NCBI GenBank assembly: GCA_037074705.1
Contig: CM073591.1
Location: 5,944,087 to 6,008,086, forward strand
DNA: 64,000 nucleotides
Source: Zhengitettix transpicula
Lineage: Eukaryota; Arthropoda; Insecta; Orthoptera; Tetrigidae
Reading direction: 5' to 3'
A program made the position numbers and the translations under genes. This document shows, piece after piece, positions 10,724 through 21,903 of this stretch. The notes beneath the pieces were generated by a model that saw nothing but the letters and a program-made list of their open reading frames with translations, ran no database searches and had not been told where the DNA came from. How positions within the stretch are numbered: the first letter of the stretch is position 1; every line of letters begins with the position of its first letter.

Positions 10724-10813
10724 GTTAAGAAGATTAACGTCAATTATTATCAAGTTTTCTGGCAAACTTTTAATTATAATATTCGTCCGGTTTTACATCG
10801 CAAATCTGCTTAC

Positions 10814-10849
10814 CTGAAGAGGGCGCAATTAGCGACGGAAACGTTGTTT
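10814..10849 (+). ncRNA. Hammerhead-like motif, right arm of a pair
   Basis: CTGAAGA, then CGC-AATTA-GCG, then GGAAACGTTGTTT. With 10688-10723 it forms a divergent pair inside a fold-back of about 160 bp. Confidence 0.4.
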
Positions 10850-10859
10850 AATTCCTCTT

Positions 10860-11300
10860 AAGAAAAGAGTGTTGCAGCCGATAAAAGGCTTCTGGTTTAT
10901 TTTATAATTTACTCGTTTGTTTTATTTAAAAAAAGGGGCTGGTTACACGATACGAAGCTTTTTAATTGAAAATACTGTTGACATCGTACTTATTTTTTGT
11001 CAATATGATTTTTTTATATATATTTTTTTGTAAATAAAATAAAGTTAAAATAAAGTATAAGGATATTAATTATACAGGGGACGGACCGTTGTTCTCATAA
11101 TGCTTAAAAAATTAAACTTAATAAACTTCTCATGTTTAATCTCATCTTTAATTAAAAAAATGTCAGATAAATATAATTAATTAAAAAAATTACAATATTA
11201 CAACGTTTCGTCCACACATTTTGTGACTTCATAAGGCGAGAGACAAGTTTTCAATGTATGTTATAATCCAATAAATCAAATTAATTTTTTTTTATATTTA
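10860..11300. other. Unassigned, strongly AT-rich
   Basis: I see only A/T-rich sequence with poly-T and poly-A runs. Confidence 0.6.
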
Positions 11301-11310
11301 TAGCCGTGAT

Positions 11311-11342
11311 GACGTTTCGATACGTTTCCGCATCTTCTTCAG
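11311..11342 (-). ncRNA. Hammerhead-like motif (N7=A)
   Basis: On the minus strand: CTGAAGA, A, GATGCG-GAAA-CGTATC, GAAAC, GTCATC. Stem II is 6 bp with a GAAA tetraloop and one G-U pair. The stem-III triplet end is ATC rather than GTC. Confidence 0.45.
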
Positions 11343-11471
11343 GTATTGTCCAAATTATTATAACAAACTAGTGCTACTATATCGTTGGTCAACCTCGGAC
11401 CAGTTATCAAAAAATATCAACATTGGCTTTGTTTGTAGCACTAGTTTGTTATAATATAATTTGGATAATAC

Positions 11472-11508
11472 CTGATGAAGATGCGGAAACGTATCGAAAC
11501 GTCGTCAC
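11472..11508 (+). ncRNA. Hammerhead-like motif (N7=T, canonical CTGATGA)
   Basis: CTGATGA, one A, GATGCG-GAAA-CGTATC, GAAAC, then GTC-GTC. This has the most canonical core and stem II in the window; stem III would be AC/GU with a triloop and GUC cleavage triplet. A matching stem I is not obvious from the flanks. Confidence 0.5.
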
Positions 11509-11513
11509 GGCTA

Positions 11514-11763
11514 CAAACCAAAAAAGTAATAAACTGTCTGTAAAAGTTCATTAACTGATTTATATTAATTCAAAAACAGACGTAAAACTTTCAACTATGC
11601 TAAAAAAAATTAGCTGTCCACATATAAATTTATCTTATTGGTTCTGAGTCCGCAATGACCGACAGTTCTGCGTACGAAACGTCATACTACTGAATTTTTA
11701 TGGTATTAGTCGAATTGTCTGAGAAATTGGCCGTTTTTGCTGATGTATTCATATAAAAAAAGC
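11514..11763. other. Unassigned
   Basis: AT-rich sequence between the fold-back element and the minisatellite; nothing recognised. Confidence 0.5.
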
Positions 11764-13010
11764 TAAAAACTACTTTAGTAGCACCCGTGACCACACATCG
11801 AACAGACTGAAGACTACTTTAGTGGCACCAGTGACGTCACACACACACACACTGGCTCAAGCTTACTTTAGTAACACGAGTGACGTCACACACACACACA
11901 CAGGCTCAAGACTACTTTAGTAGCACCAGTGACGTCACACACACACAGGCTGAAGACTACTTTAGTAGCACCAGTGACGTCACACACACACACACTGGCT
12001 CAAGCTTACTTTAGTAACACGAGTGACGTCACACACACACACACTGGCTCAAGCTTACTTTAGTAACACGAGTGACGTCACACACACACACACAGGCTCA
12101 AGACTACTTTAGTAGCACCAGTGACGTCACATCAAACAGGCTGAAGACTACTTTAGTAGCATCAGTGACGTCACACACACACACACAGGTTGAAGACTAC
12201 TTTAGTAGCATCAGTGACGTCATATCAAACAGGCTCAAGACTACTTTAGTAGCACCAGTGACGTCACACACACACAGGCTGAAGACTACTTTAGTAGCAC
12301 CAGTGACGTCACACACACACACACTGGCTCAAGCTTACTTTAGTAACACGAGTGACGTCACACACACACACACTGGCTCAAGCTTACTTTAGTAACACGA
12401 GTGACGTCACACACACACACACACAGGCTCAAGACTACTTTAGTAGCACCAGTGACGTCACATCAAACAGGCTGAAGACTACTTTAGTAGCATCAGTGAC
12501 GTCACACACACACACACAGGTTGAAGACTACTTTAGTAGCATCAGTGACGTCATATCAAACAGGCTCAAGACTACTTTAGTAGCACCAGTGACGTCACAC
12601 ACACACAGGCTGAAGACTACTTTAGTAGCACCAGTGACGTCACACACACACACACAGGCTCAAGACTACTTTAATAACACGAGTGACGTCACACACACAC
12701 AGGCTCAATACTACTTTAGTAGCACCAGTGACGTCACACACACATAGGCTGAAGACTACTTTAGTATCACCAGTGACGTCACATCAAACAGGCTCAAGAC
12801 TACTTTAATAACACGAGTGACGTCACACACACACAGGCTCAAGAGTACTTTAGTAGCACCAGTGACGTCACACACACACAGGCTCAAGACTACTTTAGTA
12901 GCACCAGTGACGTCACATCAAACAGGCTGAAGACTACTTTAGTAGCATCAGTGACGTCACACACACACACACAGGTTGAAGACTACTTTAGTAGCATCAG
13001 TGACGTCACA
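11764..13010. repeat. TGACGTCA minisatellite, about 26 units
   Basis: Tandem units of about 44-50 bp each contain 'ctactttagtag', then 'cagtgacgtcac', then a variable (CA)n or 'atcaaacaggct'. Two palindromes occur per unit: CTACTTTAGTAG and GTGACGTCAC, the latter the cAMP-response-element core. A higher-order repeat of about 320-330 bp is visible: 12072-12392 recurs from about 12395. Unit length varies through the (CA)n part. The His-Thr-rich frames across the array are artefacts. Confidence 0.95.
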
Positions 13011-14937
13011 CCACGGTCACTTCCCGACGTAAATTGACATCAAGATGTCTATTCATACGGTCACCTTTATTAATTCAAATATTTATCATTTGATTGTTGT
13101 CCCATTTCAGCCACAACAATTAATAAAATTAAGAAAATCTTGGAGCGTGTGTGACGTCACTGCTGCTACGAAACCTCGGCTTGTTCCCCAAAATTATCCC
13201 ACTAATAAAGCAGGACAAAATTAGCAGCGAAAAAAAACCAACAACTCACGTCAATCATAAATTCAGCGTATTCGCAAATTCGAACATGGCCCCGGAAATT
13301 AAAGCGACAGCTGAAGGATATGGAGAGTTGCAACGCTGCTCGAGACTACGGTTCACATTCAAATTAACGGCATTCACAAGGCACATGAGACACGAACGCA
13401 CGCCGTGGACCCCATCAAACAAGGAACTGCAGTTGCAAGACAAGATGGCGGACTTGCGGTCGCGTACGCATTCTGCGTGTACAACAAGTATGATTCCTAC
13501 CTTTTTTTCTGCCAGGAATCGTAGGCCCGCGCGGCCATGCAGCAACACACACACACACGCACGAAGCATTGGACTAGTTGTGGTTGAAGTTCTTTGTTGC
13601 TGTCTCTGGTCAAAGATGACCCGCGGCTCTCACTTGACTCCATCACAGACGTCGAACAAGGAAACACAAGGTAATGAACGTAGACGATTAATTCCATTAA
13701 AATATAATATACATAAACTCCTGAGTGTATCGTAAATATTAAAATACGGAATGCGTAGCCATTTTTTACGTTTCGTAAGTATTTGCCGGAGATGCATTTC
13801 TTCTCTTTGACAGAGATATTATACAGGAGAAGTGCTTTGTTATTTACTTCGCCATGGCGACGCGTCTTCTTCGTGAAAACTTTATGAAATCAAGCTTTGT
13901 GAAATAAAATCTTTTTTGTGGGTGAGTGTTTTATTTTATTTTAATCATAAATGTTGACTTACAGTTCTTAATAATAATAAAGACAGGCAAATACAGATAA
14001 AAGAAGTGATAATATAAATACCACCAGCTCACTCTACATTTAAAAATCAAATTAAATTAAATTTTTTAAAAAAAGGTACTTAAAAATATAATTTAATTCA
14101 CAATGGAAGCTACAAAAAAGTCGTAAAAAGTATTTACGCAGATAATGTTTATACTTTATGAGAGTTGCTCGTTCCAACCTTTGCCTATATTGTAACGCGT
14201 GTATTTAGGCTTAAGTTTTGCTTTGTCTCGCAAGTGTTGTTTGCTGTGGTCTTGGAGAATTTGAAATCGTGCATGTGCGTGGGGGTGGAGGAGATAAATA
14301 TTTCCATCCAAGTAATTTTCGTGTCCTGTCTCGATTGTTGGCCTCAACATGACAGAATGGTTGGTCATTGTTGACTACGGAACTGCAGCTGCGCGCTGTA
14401 ACTCTTGTGACAATGGAAGAATCAGTCAACTGGCATTTCGACGAAGTTTTCTAACAATGAAAAAGTAAAAGAACGGGAGGATATAATGGAGGGGACAGAG
14501 ATAAGCTTTTGGAAACTGGGGCAGTTGTTGTTCTGCGCTCACCGCAGCTGGTGGATGTGATTAAGAGAGGCTCCGTAAAGTTGTTGTCTCTGATATAGTT
14601 CGAGGCATAATCGTCGTGAGAAAGGGGCCACAATGGTTAGTGAAGAGTTCACAGAATAGCACCACACAATTTAGTACGACGGCTTGCCAGCAATCAATCC
14701 CGGAGGCCGTCGCCTTAGCCAGTGATCAACCCCTGAGTCGACGCCAGTACGAGAGCTACAGCAGGCAACACAACACAAAGTAGCAGCAGATCTCTTCTAT
14801 GTGGTGCCTGAGATAAGAGTCTTCATGTTAACTTTAATAAACTTATATAAAATTTCTTTATTGGTCAAATATTTATTTTGGTTTAACGTAAAAACCCAGC
14901 CCACAAAAATAATTCTTTACATTACATAGCACGTTAT
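13011..14937. other. Unassigned; outer end of a fold-back near 13969-14026
   Basis: No gene is recognised. A 194-codon frame at 13151-13735 lacks a known domain and mixes CA-repeat with low-complexity sequence. Bases 13969-14026 contain 'aagtgataatataaatacc', the outer end shared by the hammerhead-like fold-backs, without the core. A CAAGATGGCGGAC motif (YY1-like) lies near 13440. Confidence 0.45.
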
Positions 14938-15330
14938 AACTTTTTTTTAGGTGTAGACAAGCTGCATGAGGGTAATCCACTTGGTGGCAACTCCCCTCTT
15001 ATAGCATAGGAAAGGGATTTGAAAGGCGGGTGCGAAAGGGTAGAGGAAGGCAGCCAAGAGTTAACTAAGGTCCCTAGGACTATAGTTTAAGGGTCCTACC
15101 CTACGCCTAAATGTGATGGAGGGAAAACCGTAGAAAAACCTGCATCATGCAGGTCGGGCTCTTGGTACTTGTCCCACGCCATGCTCTGAATGGCGGGGGA
15201 GAGAGGTTAACTGTGGGTTCGCAGATTTCCCTCATCGTGCCTTGGCCGGTTTATGAGGCAGCTGGCCGACTATTCCAATAGGAATAGCGGACAACTCTCA
15301 GCGTATGCCCCAAGGTCTGGTACCTAGATT
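14938..15330 (-). repeat. R1 SINE-like repeat
   Basis: An R1 copy on the minus strand, from a T-run (A-tail) at 14940-14949 through 'ctgcatgagggtaatccac' and 'aacctgcatcatgcaggt' to the 'ccaatgggaac'-equivalent block. It is diverged and lacks the extreme 5' part. Confidence 0.75.
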
Positions 15331-15349
15331 CTTAAAAGAAAGCTGAATA

Positions 15350-15450
15350 CGAAAGATAGCAAATTCAGACAAAAAGGTAATATAAAAAATACGAAACGAT
15401 CCCAGTAAACGTTGTCTTATTATTTATTATTTTCAATCAGACGTAATATT
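15350..15450 (+). repeat. Decayed hammerhead-family fold-back end
   Basis: It contains 'cagacaaaaaggtaatat', 'aaacgttgtctta' and 'attattttcaatcagacgt', the order of outer-end sequences of the family. The CTGANGA core is not intact. Confidence 0.45.
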
Positions 15451-15544
15451 TTTTTTTAATTTTAAAGCCTGATACTGTTTCAAATTTTATACTTAATTAA
15501 ACTTAGACTTTAATTAAAAGAATTCGATGTAATGTAATAAGTGA

Positions 15545-16584
15545 TTTTAAACATTAATACTATTTGTCTTGTCGTGGGAATGTTGGAGGTAACATTTTTC
15601 ACTCGGCCGGTCTCTGGGACCAAGTTTACGTCAACAGGAAGGGGGTTTGCGAGGGACGCCTGGTCAGGTCATTTTCTGACCGTAGTGGTGAACGTGCTAG
15701 GACAAAGGTGACCGTGGCTGGTCACAGCTGTGGTCCTGGACGGCGAAGGAGAAGCTGTGGGCCAGGAGACGGGACAGTTGTTACCCAACATTCGGCTTGT
15801 CGCCAAGCAGAGCCGACGTCTTGGACCAGAGTCGCGTCCTGGAAGGCAGGTTGGTTCCGGATGAACTGTAAGGGACTAACACGTCGGAGATTTTGGTGCG
15901 GAGGTTCTTGGAGGAGAGGACCGTGAATTCCGGAGCAAGTTGAGGCCGTCGAGCCTATGTGGTTTTAGCCGCTTCTGTGTGTGCGAGGATTTGGTCAGGC
16001 ACCTGAACCTGAACCTGGACATCATCAGAAGACATCGCGTCGCAGCACAGTGAGCAAACTTCCCTCCCTTTCCCTGCATCGTGTGAAAGTGGATCCAATG
16101 ACCGGCTGAGTTCTTAAAGGACATATTAAATTTGGCCAAAACAGTAACTTTACGGAGACTTGTTAGATTTAAGTTTATCAATAATAGTGTATGAAAAGGC
16201 AACATTTAGCGATTGAGGAGTCGTGCCTAATTTGTCCATTAAACTGAATTTTATGTTTACATTTTGTTTTTATTCAGTGAATCCTTCCTTACGTACTTAA
16301 TTGATCAAAGCCTGGACACCTGAGATCCAGTTATTGAGAGTCTCGAGTACTCACGAGTCCTGGAAAATCGTTTATCGGCTCCCTGGTGTGGATCGCGAAT
16401 GTTAATTAATGTTTGTATAATTTAAAATAAAACTTTTCTGCACGTGCAGTGACGCCCGGGTCGGCATTCGTCCATTATAAGAATCCGAGGGAGCGGGTAG
16501 GCGATTACAGTAATTTAATAAGAGATAATTGTTATGGACAACCACGTTAAGACTTCATTATGACTACTAAAGAATCGTCGTGAT
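15545..16584. other. Unassigned; repeat-like 15568-15620
   Basis: Bases 15568-15620 resemble 39020-39065 ('gtgggaatgttgga' ... 'ttttcac' ... 'cggcc'), so at least this part is repetitive. The 120-codon frame at 15564-15926 has no recognisable domain. Confidence 0.45.
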
Positions 16585-16648
16585 AAGAAATGTACCGCTA
16601 ACAATCCAATTATATTAAAGCAATTAATGGCGTCTAACTAGTATTACA
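16585..16648 (+). repeat. LTR-d 3' end fragment
   Basis: It ends in 'ctagtattaca' next to an AT tract and resembles the last 60 bp of the LTR-d copies at 23411-23658 and 49286-49543 ('cgctaacaat' ... 'caattaatgg'). Confidence 0.5.
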
Positions 16649-16720
16649 ATATATTTATATAGATAAAATTCTCGGGGTCTCAAAACCCCGCGGGGGGGGC
16701 GGGCAATTGTTCGTTGCATG

Positions 16721-16758
16721 AGGACGTTTCGACGGCAATCTCCGCACATCGTCATCAG
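16721..16758 (-). ncRNA. Hammerhead-like motif (N7=T)
   Basis: On the minus strand: CTGATGA, a 21-nt segment with a weak hairpin, CGAAACGTCCTC. The core blocks are canonical but stem II is poor. No inverted partner is seen. Confidence 0.35.
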
Positions 16759-16759
16759 G

Positions 16760-18119
16760 ATTAACTGTGATATTTATTTTTTTAAAAGAAGATATATTTC
16801 TACGCTGCAGCAAATTGAGAGCAGCAGACAGACGTTTCCAGATCGCTGATTCTTATTTGTTTATCTCAGAGTTGCAGCGTGACGTCACAGCGCGTGCTGC
16901 GGAGAGAGTTGGAACCCTGGGCCCTGACAACAACCACGCGGGCGGCGCAATGTTTAATTAATTACATGATATTATATTGTCCGCTACAAGTGGTTCCCCG
17001 CCCCCGCCTCCCCCCCACACACACACGCACACGGTAAGTGATTATAATATTAATTACGTGAATAATAAAAATTTTGTTCATTTCAACGACGTGGCGCCGG
17101 GCAACGGTAATTAACAAATATTAATTATTTATAATATTTCTCATTTGGACGTGTGTTGTTCGTCCGCGGCAGAGTAATGGATACAAGCGCCGACGAGGGG
17201 TAAGAAACGTTTCTCTGGAGGAAGTGGAGAGATTCTGGGAAAAGCGACTTCTTTCAAGGGCGGCCAGAGACAGAAATAAACTAAATTGATGCTCCATATA
17301 TCGAGACCGTTCCGAGAAATACTGAAATGAATGAATGGGAGCGGAAAAATGTGAGGGTGAAGCCTCAGTAGTGGAGACACGCGGGGGCGGGGGAGAAGAA
17401 GATGCTTTCACCCTTTCAACGCGGGCAGGGGTTTATAAATACATCTATGAAGGTAAAAATAGCAGAATTACAGGCGAAAGGGATTTGCTGAGGTAAATAC
17501 CACACGTGCGACGTTGCATGACAGCCGGGAGCGACACAACCGCACAATTACAGTCAGCCCCTCGTGTAATATAATAGTCTACACGTGCCCTCTTATCATA
17601 ACGTCTCTTCAGCATAGCGGACCTAAGAGGGCGCTGATGTAGTTAAAGACATCACTTTAGATATAGCGAGTAACTAAACACAACAACAACACAAGTCTTC
17701 ACCCCTTCCGCTTAGGCAGCTGTGATGACGCTGCGTCTAGACTTGAGCATTTTAAGTGCCTTATGCAGACATGCACACGGCAGCAGAAATCTTCCACCCT
17801 GTAAGAGTTCTTCTCATTGGAGACTTAAAATCATCAGGGAGGGGGAAAGGAGTCTTCGAATTGTTCAGAGCTTCTTGGGAACGACAGTCGTGATCCAACC
17901 TCCAGACGGGTCGGTGGCTCCTGGTGCTATTCGCCAGTTTGTCTTACTTTATTTTATTTCTAACTATTAAATCTATTGATTCTTCATCAACTCTTATTTG
18001 ACTGAAGTGCAGGGAAACACCAACCACTACGCCTAGGTTCAATTAGTTGAACCCGAACCCTCACGTTACCGACTTTCGTATTTCCTGTTCTTAATTCTTC
18101 CTTTATCCTCTAGATCGGT
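16760..18119. other. Unassigned
   Basis: No gene is recognised. A C-rich/(CA)n patch lies near 16997-17031. The minus-strand frame at 17121-17411 lacks a domain I know. Confidence 0.5.
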
Positions 18120-18315
18120 AGCAGCCAGGTGAGCTGACGGAGGTATAGCTCGGTTGGTGAACGATCTATCTGGACTTCCCATTTCCAACTGCTGGAATGT
18201 TACATGTTCACAGTGGTGGAGTGTTACATGATGGCAGGCGGGCTTCCTCTACCTCTCCCTTCCTGTGCTGCTAAAGGAGAGTCGCCACCCTCCTCTTGCC
18301 CGTTACTCTAAACAT
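18120..18315 (+). repeat. R1-tail repeat with tRNA-like head
   Basis: The head contains 'tatagctcggttggtgaac' (18143-18161), close to an RNA polymerase III A box (TRGCNNAGYNGG, one mismatch). About 90 bp later comes a diverged R1 3' end: 'ggcttcctctacc', 'ttcctgtgctgctaaagg' and 'gtcgccacc'. This is the only place where an R1 tail lies behind a tRNA-like head, which fits the SINE interpretation. No clear B box is visible. Confidence 0.4.
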
Positions 18316-18807
18316 AAAAACATGAACAGGAGAAGCGGCAGCAACAGGTAGGGTTTTTTTTACATCTTCAGCTCCACTTCCGCACTTTTAATTGTTTTTA
18401 AGCTCCTGAGAGCCTTTGTAATTACAATGAAGACATCACTATTATTATTATTATTATTATTATAAGGGGTTGATGACGTCTGCACGTGTTGATTGAACAC
18501 GAAATGTATTTTCTTGGTCTCCAAAATCCAGTGTTTCCGTGAGGGGCGATGACGTCATCGCTGAACGGTATTTAACAAAGATTGTACCTGTTTGTACGCA
18601 ATAAATAATGCAGTTGTTTTATTTCGACCAATACCTGACAAATATTTTTATTTATTTACGACGACGACGTTTCGGTTACGCGTGTTTGTTCCTTCCTCAA
18701 GGGTTTTTTCCACTGCGGAGAAATTGTACGAAATAAATTTGTATTATCAAGAAGAAGCCAATGAACTCTTAACATTATCGGAGATAAAAAATCATTCTCG
18801 AGAACGT
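18316..18807. other. Unassigned; (ATT)n at 18441-18463
   Basis: Only a short ATT microsatellite and a decayed fold-back end ('gacgacgacgtttcgg' near 18660) are visible. Confidence 0.5.
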
Positions 18808-18930
18808 TTCCGTACTCCGACGCCATCTTGTCCTGGATAATTCACTGCCACGTGCTCGCTCAGTCCACGAGTAAGGTTGATCCTCCTGCTGGTGGTGCAG
18901 CAGCAGCAACCGTACGTGCGACAGGCTGAT
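18808..18930 (+). repeat. Local direct duplicate, copy 1
   Basis: It matches 19695-19825: 'ctccgacgccatcttgtcc', 'cacgtgctcgctcagtcc' and 'gatcctcctgctggtggtg'. The second copy has an 18-bp insertion. It includes a YY1-like GCCATCTTG. Confidence 0.8.
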
Positions 18931-18994
18931 GACGTCATGCGAAAGCGTGTCAGTGTTGTCATCTGAGCGTGGTGCAGTTGTGTCGCTCTAGGCT

Positions 18995-19031
18995 GTTGAC
19001 GGAAGGGGACAAGGATCCCAGAAACGTTGTC
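18995..19031 (+). ncRNA. Hammerhead-like motif, core mutated
   Basis: TTGACGGA replaces CTGANGA, but GGGA/TCCC, GAAAC and GTT-GTC are kept, followed by the usual outer end. Probably inactive. Confidence 0.3.
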
Positions 19032-19694
19032 ACTTATGTTGTCTGTCTTTCTTAGTCAAAGTACACAGATGATAAATAATTCAATGCAGAGATTACATAT
19101 AGAAAGAATGAAGTACGAGTCACCACGGACGATTGCAGGAGGGAAGACCGCAGAGGTGGGGACGTAGGGGCAGGAAGACCTACGACGCCCAGGCCCGCTT
19201 CGTCCACTGCAACTTTAAGAGTTTTCATGAGGTTGAGCACCGGCCGTAGTAAGGACCCTCGGGGCCGTCCGCCATCTTGAATATACAAACAATTATGTTG
19301 TTAGGTTAAGCTGTGCAACACTTCACGACCCGCAAAAACCTTGTGAAGAGAGAGAAAAAATGCAGTTTAATTACAGACATCAAAAGAACTTTACCTTGAC
19401 GTGAAGGTGCAGTAACGTACGAGACAGCGTGCAGGCATTGACCACGCTATCTCAGTCTGGTGTGAAGAAGCACTCTTAATACCTGCTGTAATCAATTTCT
19501 TTGTCCTTTTAAATAAGTGTTTGATCCCTCATTTTGCTTCTCAAACGCGACGTAAAATTTTAATTGCATCTTTTACGATTAATAATTTAATTTAAATCTT
19601 TAACATTTACAACAACAACAACAAAAAAGAGGAATCACCCTAATTTTGTCTTATTATTTTGGGTTCGTCATTCTTGAGGAAATGAAGGCGTTTC

Positions 19695-19825
19695 CATACT
19701 CCGACGCCATCTTGTCCTGGTTAATTCACTGCAGGCTTCACAACCCGCCACGTGCTCGCTCAGTCCACGAGTAAGGTTGATCCTCCTGCTGGTGGTGCAG
19801 CAGCAACAGTACGGGCGACAGCAGA
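19695..19825 (+). repeat. Local direct duplicate, copy 2
   Basis: Second copy of the 18808-18930 block, about 0.9 kb downstream, ending just before the mariner element. Confidence 0.8.
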
Positions 19826-19876
19826 CTCGCCGGCTTCACGTCAACAGTAGACAGACAGAAAAGTTATATATATATA

Positions 19877-20807
19877 CCACTGTCAACAAAAAGTAAGGTG
19901 AATTTATTTATAAAATATAAATTCTTTATTTACTCTTCCCAATGAATTTCATCCCCTTCACTTTTTCCAACGCTTTTCCCAGTCCTCGCAACAGCCGCAA
20001 TAGTCTTTTCCCTGGTGTAGCCTTCAAGACCTTCCTCGCTTCGGTTTTTATCTCCTGAATCGTGTCACAACGTCGCCCCCGCATTGGCCTCTTTTGACTT
20101 TGCTGAACAGCCAGAAGTCGCACACGGTGGTTGAGGAACGATGTGAGTCGCAGAAGAACCAACGCAGTGTGACGTCGTGCTGGTGAAGGAACCAAGATAA
20201 TGTTCCTTGTTGACAGTTTGGCCCCGGGGGGAAGGACTTCACAGTGCACCACACCATGACCTTGATGTTCGCTGGTTCCAGGGTCTCGTCTCCAGTGATG
20301 GCGCATTGCAAAGTTTCACACAACATCAACGCGAGGCTTTTATTCCACCACCAATGGAGACTTGACTCGTTTGAGACACAAAACATTCTTCACAATGGTT
20401 TAGGCTGAGCCCAATGATGTTCCAACACCATCAGCGAGATCTCTGATTGTCCATCTTGGACGTGGCACTCGTCGGTAGACGTTGATGGTCGTCTTTGAAC
20501 TTGTTGTACCACTCATAAACGTGCCATAGTTTGATCACCAAAGGCCTTCAACGTGTCTGCACAATAATATTCCTTCCGCAAACAAAAGCTGATTCAAGTT
20601 CTTTGCTCAACAAAATCACCCATTGAAAAAAATCGAATAATTCACTTAATTGGTTGTGTTTACAAAAAAACACACACGTGTGACTCTGAGATAATTGAAC
20701 CTTTTAACAAACAGACGCTTGGCAACTATTACAGACAGTCCTGCCAACCTGCCTTCCTAATACCCAGGAGTTTTAAATGACAATTTCACCTTACTTTATA
20801 TCACAGT

Positions 20808-20809
<2 letters not shown>
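19877..20809 (-). mobile_element. Mariner-like DNA transposon, degenerate
   Basis: The element is about 933 bp, bounded by inverted repeats of about 28 bp: 'CCACTGT' plus 'AAAGTAAGGTGAA' on both ends (19877-19904 and 20782-20809). It is flanked by TA on each side, the mariner target-site duplication. It is shorter than the usual 1.3 kb of intact mariners, implying internal deletions. It sits between two TA-rich tracts. Confidence 0.85.
19926..20690 (-). pseudogene. Mariner transposase pseudogene
   Basis: This is a cut-and-paste transposase of the Tc1/mariner superfamily, read over several frames. The N-terminal helix-turn-helix part survives only as 'DTLKAFGDQTMAR' (about 20560-20600). 'ITGDET' (about 20282-20299) holds the first catalytic Asp of the DDD motif. 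'LPPGAKLS' and a 'HQHD' near the second Asp follow, then 'CDFWLFSKVKR' with the third Asp region. The C-terminus reads 'RGRRCDTIQEIKTEARKVL' with 'KATPGKR'. At least two frameshifts and in-frame stops separate these blocks, so it is inactive. The family assignment rests on these block matches. Confidence 0.85.

Positions 20810-20852
<43 letters not shown>
20810..20852. repeat. (TA)n tract between mariner and LTR-a
   Basis: An uninterrupted TA dinucleotide tract joins the mariner right end directly to the LTR-a start. Confidence 0.95.
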
Positions 20853-20855
<3 letters not shown>

Positions 20856-21178
20856 AACATGATTGTACGGTCGAGGGCCCTTGGCGGGGGGGGGGCGCTG
20901 TGTTTATGCACGAGCAGGACCGCGGTGTTTTTTTAGGCGCCAGCCAAAGGGAGAAATGAGGGGCAGTTCGAAGCTGGACTCGAGGAAGGACGGACGTCCT
21001 AGGATGGAATATACCAATTGTGGTAAACCACGCACTGAAATTAACTTGTGCCTCATGATCAAAAAATAAATAAATCTATTTTGAAAAAGTTGTTTTGGTG
21101 ATTCTCTCCCAAAAATTACCTGGCGCCCAAATATTATGAATAATCAACGAATAACGCAAGGAGGGTAGCGGAGCGGCT

Positions 21179-21181
<3 letters not shown>
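20853..21181 (+). repeat. Solo LTR, family a
   Basis: It starts TGTAACATGATTG and ends GGAGCGGCTACA, giving TG...CA termini with a TGTA/TACA inverted repeat. It is flanked by ATAT on both sides, fitting the 4-bp duplications of Ty3/gypsy-type elements. A second copy lies at 48663-49003. An internal 'ttacctggcgccc' resembles primer-binding-site sequence, which is odd inside an LTR. Confidence 0.7.

Positions 21182-21223
<42 letters not shown>
21182..21223. repeat. (TA)n tract
   Basis: A TA tract separates LTR-a from LTR-b. Confidence 0.95.
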
Positions 21224-21226
<3 letters not shown>

Positions 21227-21854
21227 AGTGAATAACATGGGTAAGTGGCCGCCCTTGTGTCCGCGGGCCTGAGAAGGAATACATTAAACGTGCACGTGTG
21301 CCTGACGACAGGCCCAAAGAAGCCGCGGGTACGCGTCCCTTTTTTATGATCGTTTATGGGGGGCGGGGGGGGGCGGAGTAAGAATATATACGCAGAACCC
21401 GGGTAAAAGTGGATAGACGCAGGCAGACAGACAGAGAGAGGACGGTAAGTGGCGTGAGAGAGGCGAGAGGGTGGAAAATTCAGGCGAGCGGGAAGCAACA
21501 AAGGTTTTGGAGAGAGGAACGTCCATCGCGGGGAGGCCGAAGACGATGTCCTGCTTACTACACGACCAGTGATCCACTGCAAGTCGACTGACGCCACAAG
21601 TAAGGATCACCATTTCTGTAAAGTTCCTTCAAAAGTTAATTTTTTTACACAGTGCGGAAATAGGCTCTGTTTTTGAACAGCTACGGAGCCGCCCACATTA
21701 CCCTGTAGAGAAGGAGGATTTTATAACCAAGCCGGAGCTAATGATAATTTTTTTTGCAGACCAATGCTGGCGCCCAATAGTATTTTTTTAATGTATTTTT
21801 GTATATTCATGTAATAAAGTTTTTTTTATATTTAGTAAATAAAGGCTAATCATT

Positions 21855-21857
<3 letters not shown>
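21224..21857 (+). repeat. Solo LTR, family b
   Basis: About 634 bp with TGTAGTG at the start and CATTACA at the end (TGTA/TACA), in TA-rich flanks. An AATAAA polyadenylation signal lies near 21812. A 'taagaatatatacgcag' segment near 21379 could be a promoter. No internal coding region adjoins, so it is a solo LTR. The 173-codon minus frame over it is an artefact. Confidence 0.6.

Positions 21858-21900
<43 letters not shown>
21858..21900. repeat. (TA)n tract
   Basis: TA tract following LTR-b. Confidence 0.95.

Positions 21901-21903
<3 letters not shown>

Larger units (their letters stand above)
11301..11513. repeat. Fold-back element with 78-bp arms
   Basis: Bases 11301-11378 are inverted at 11435-11513 with few differences, over a spacer of about 56 bp. 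Each arm contains a hammerhead-like motif with its CTGANGA end facing inward. No open frame is present. Confidence 0.85.

Noticed and set aside
12072..12747. Thr-His-rich frames of 106 and 131 codons
   Set aside because: Products of the CA-containing minisatellite; unit lengths vary and shift the frame.
13151..13735. 194-codon plus-strand frame
   Set aside because: Includes CA-repeat and low-complexity sequence. A different frame gives a short 'LVKDDPRLSLDSI', reminiscent of a mariner N-terminus, but too short to support a call.
15564..15926. 120-codon Arg/Gly-rich frame
   Set aside because: Its first part is a repeat also seen near 39020, and no domain is recognisable.
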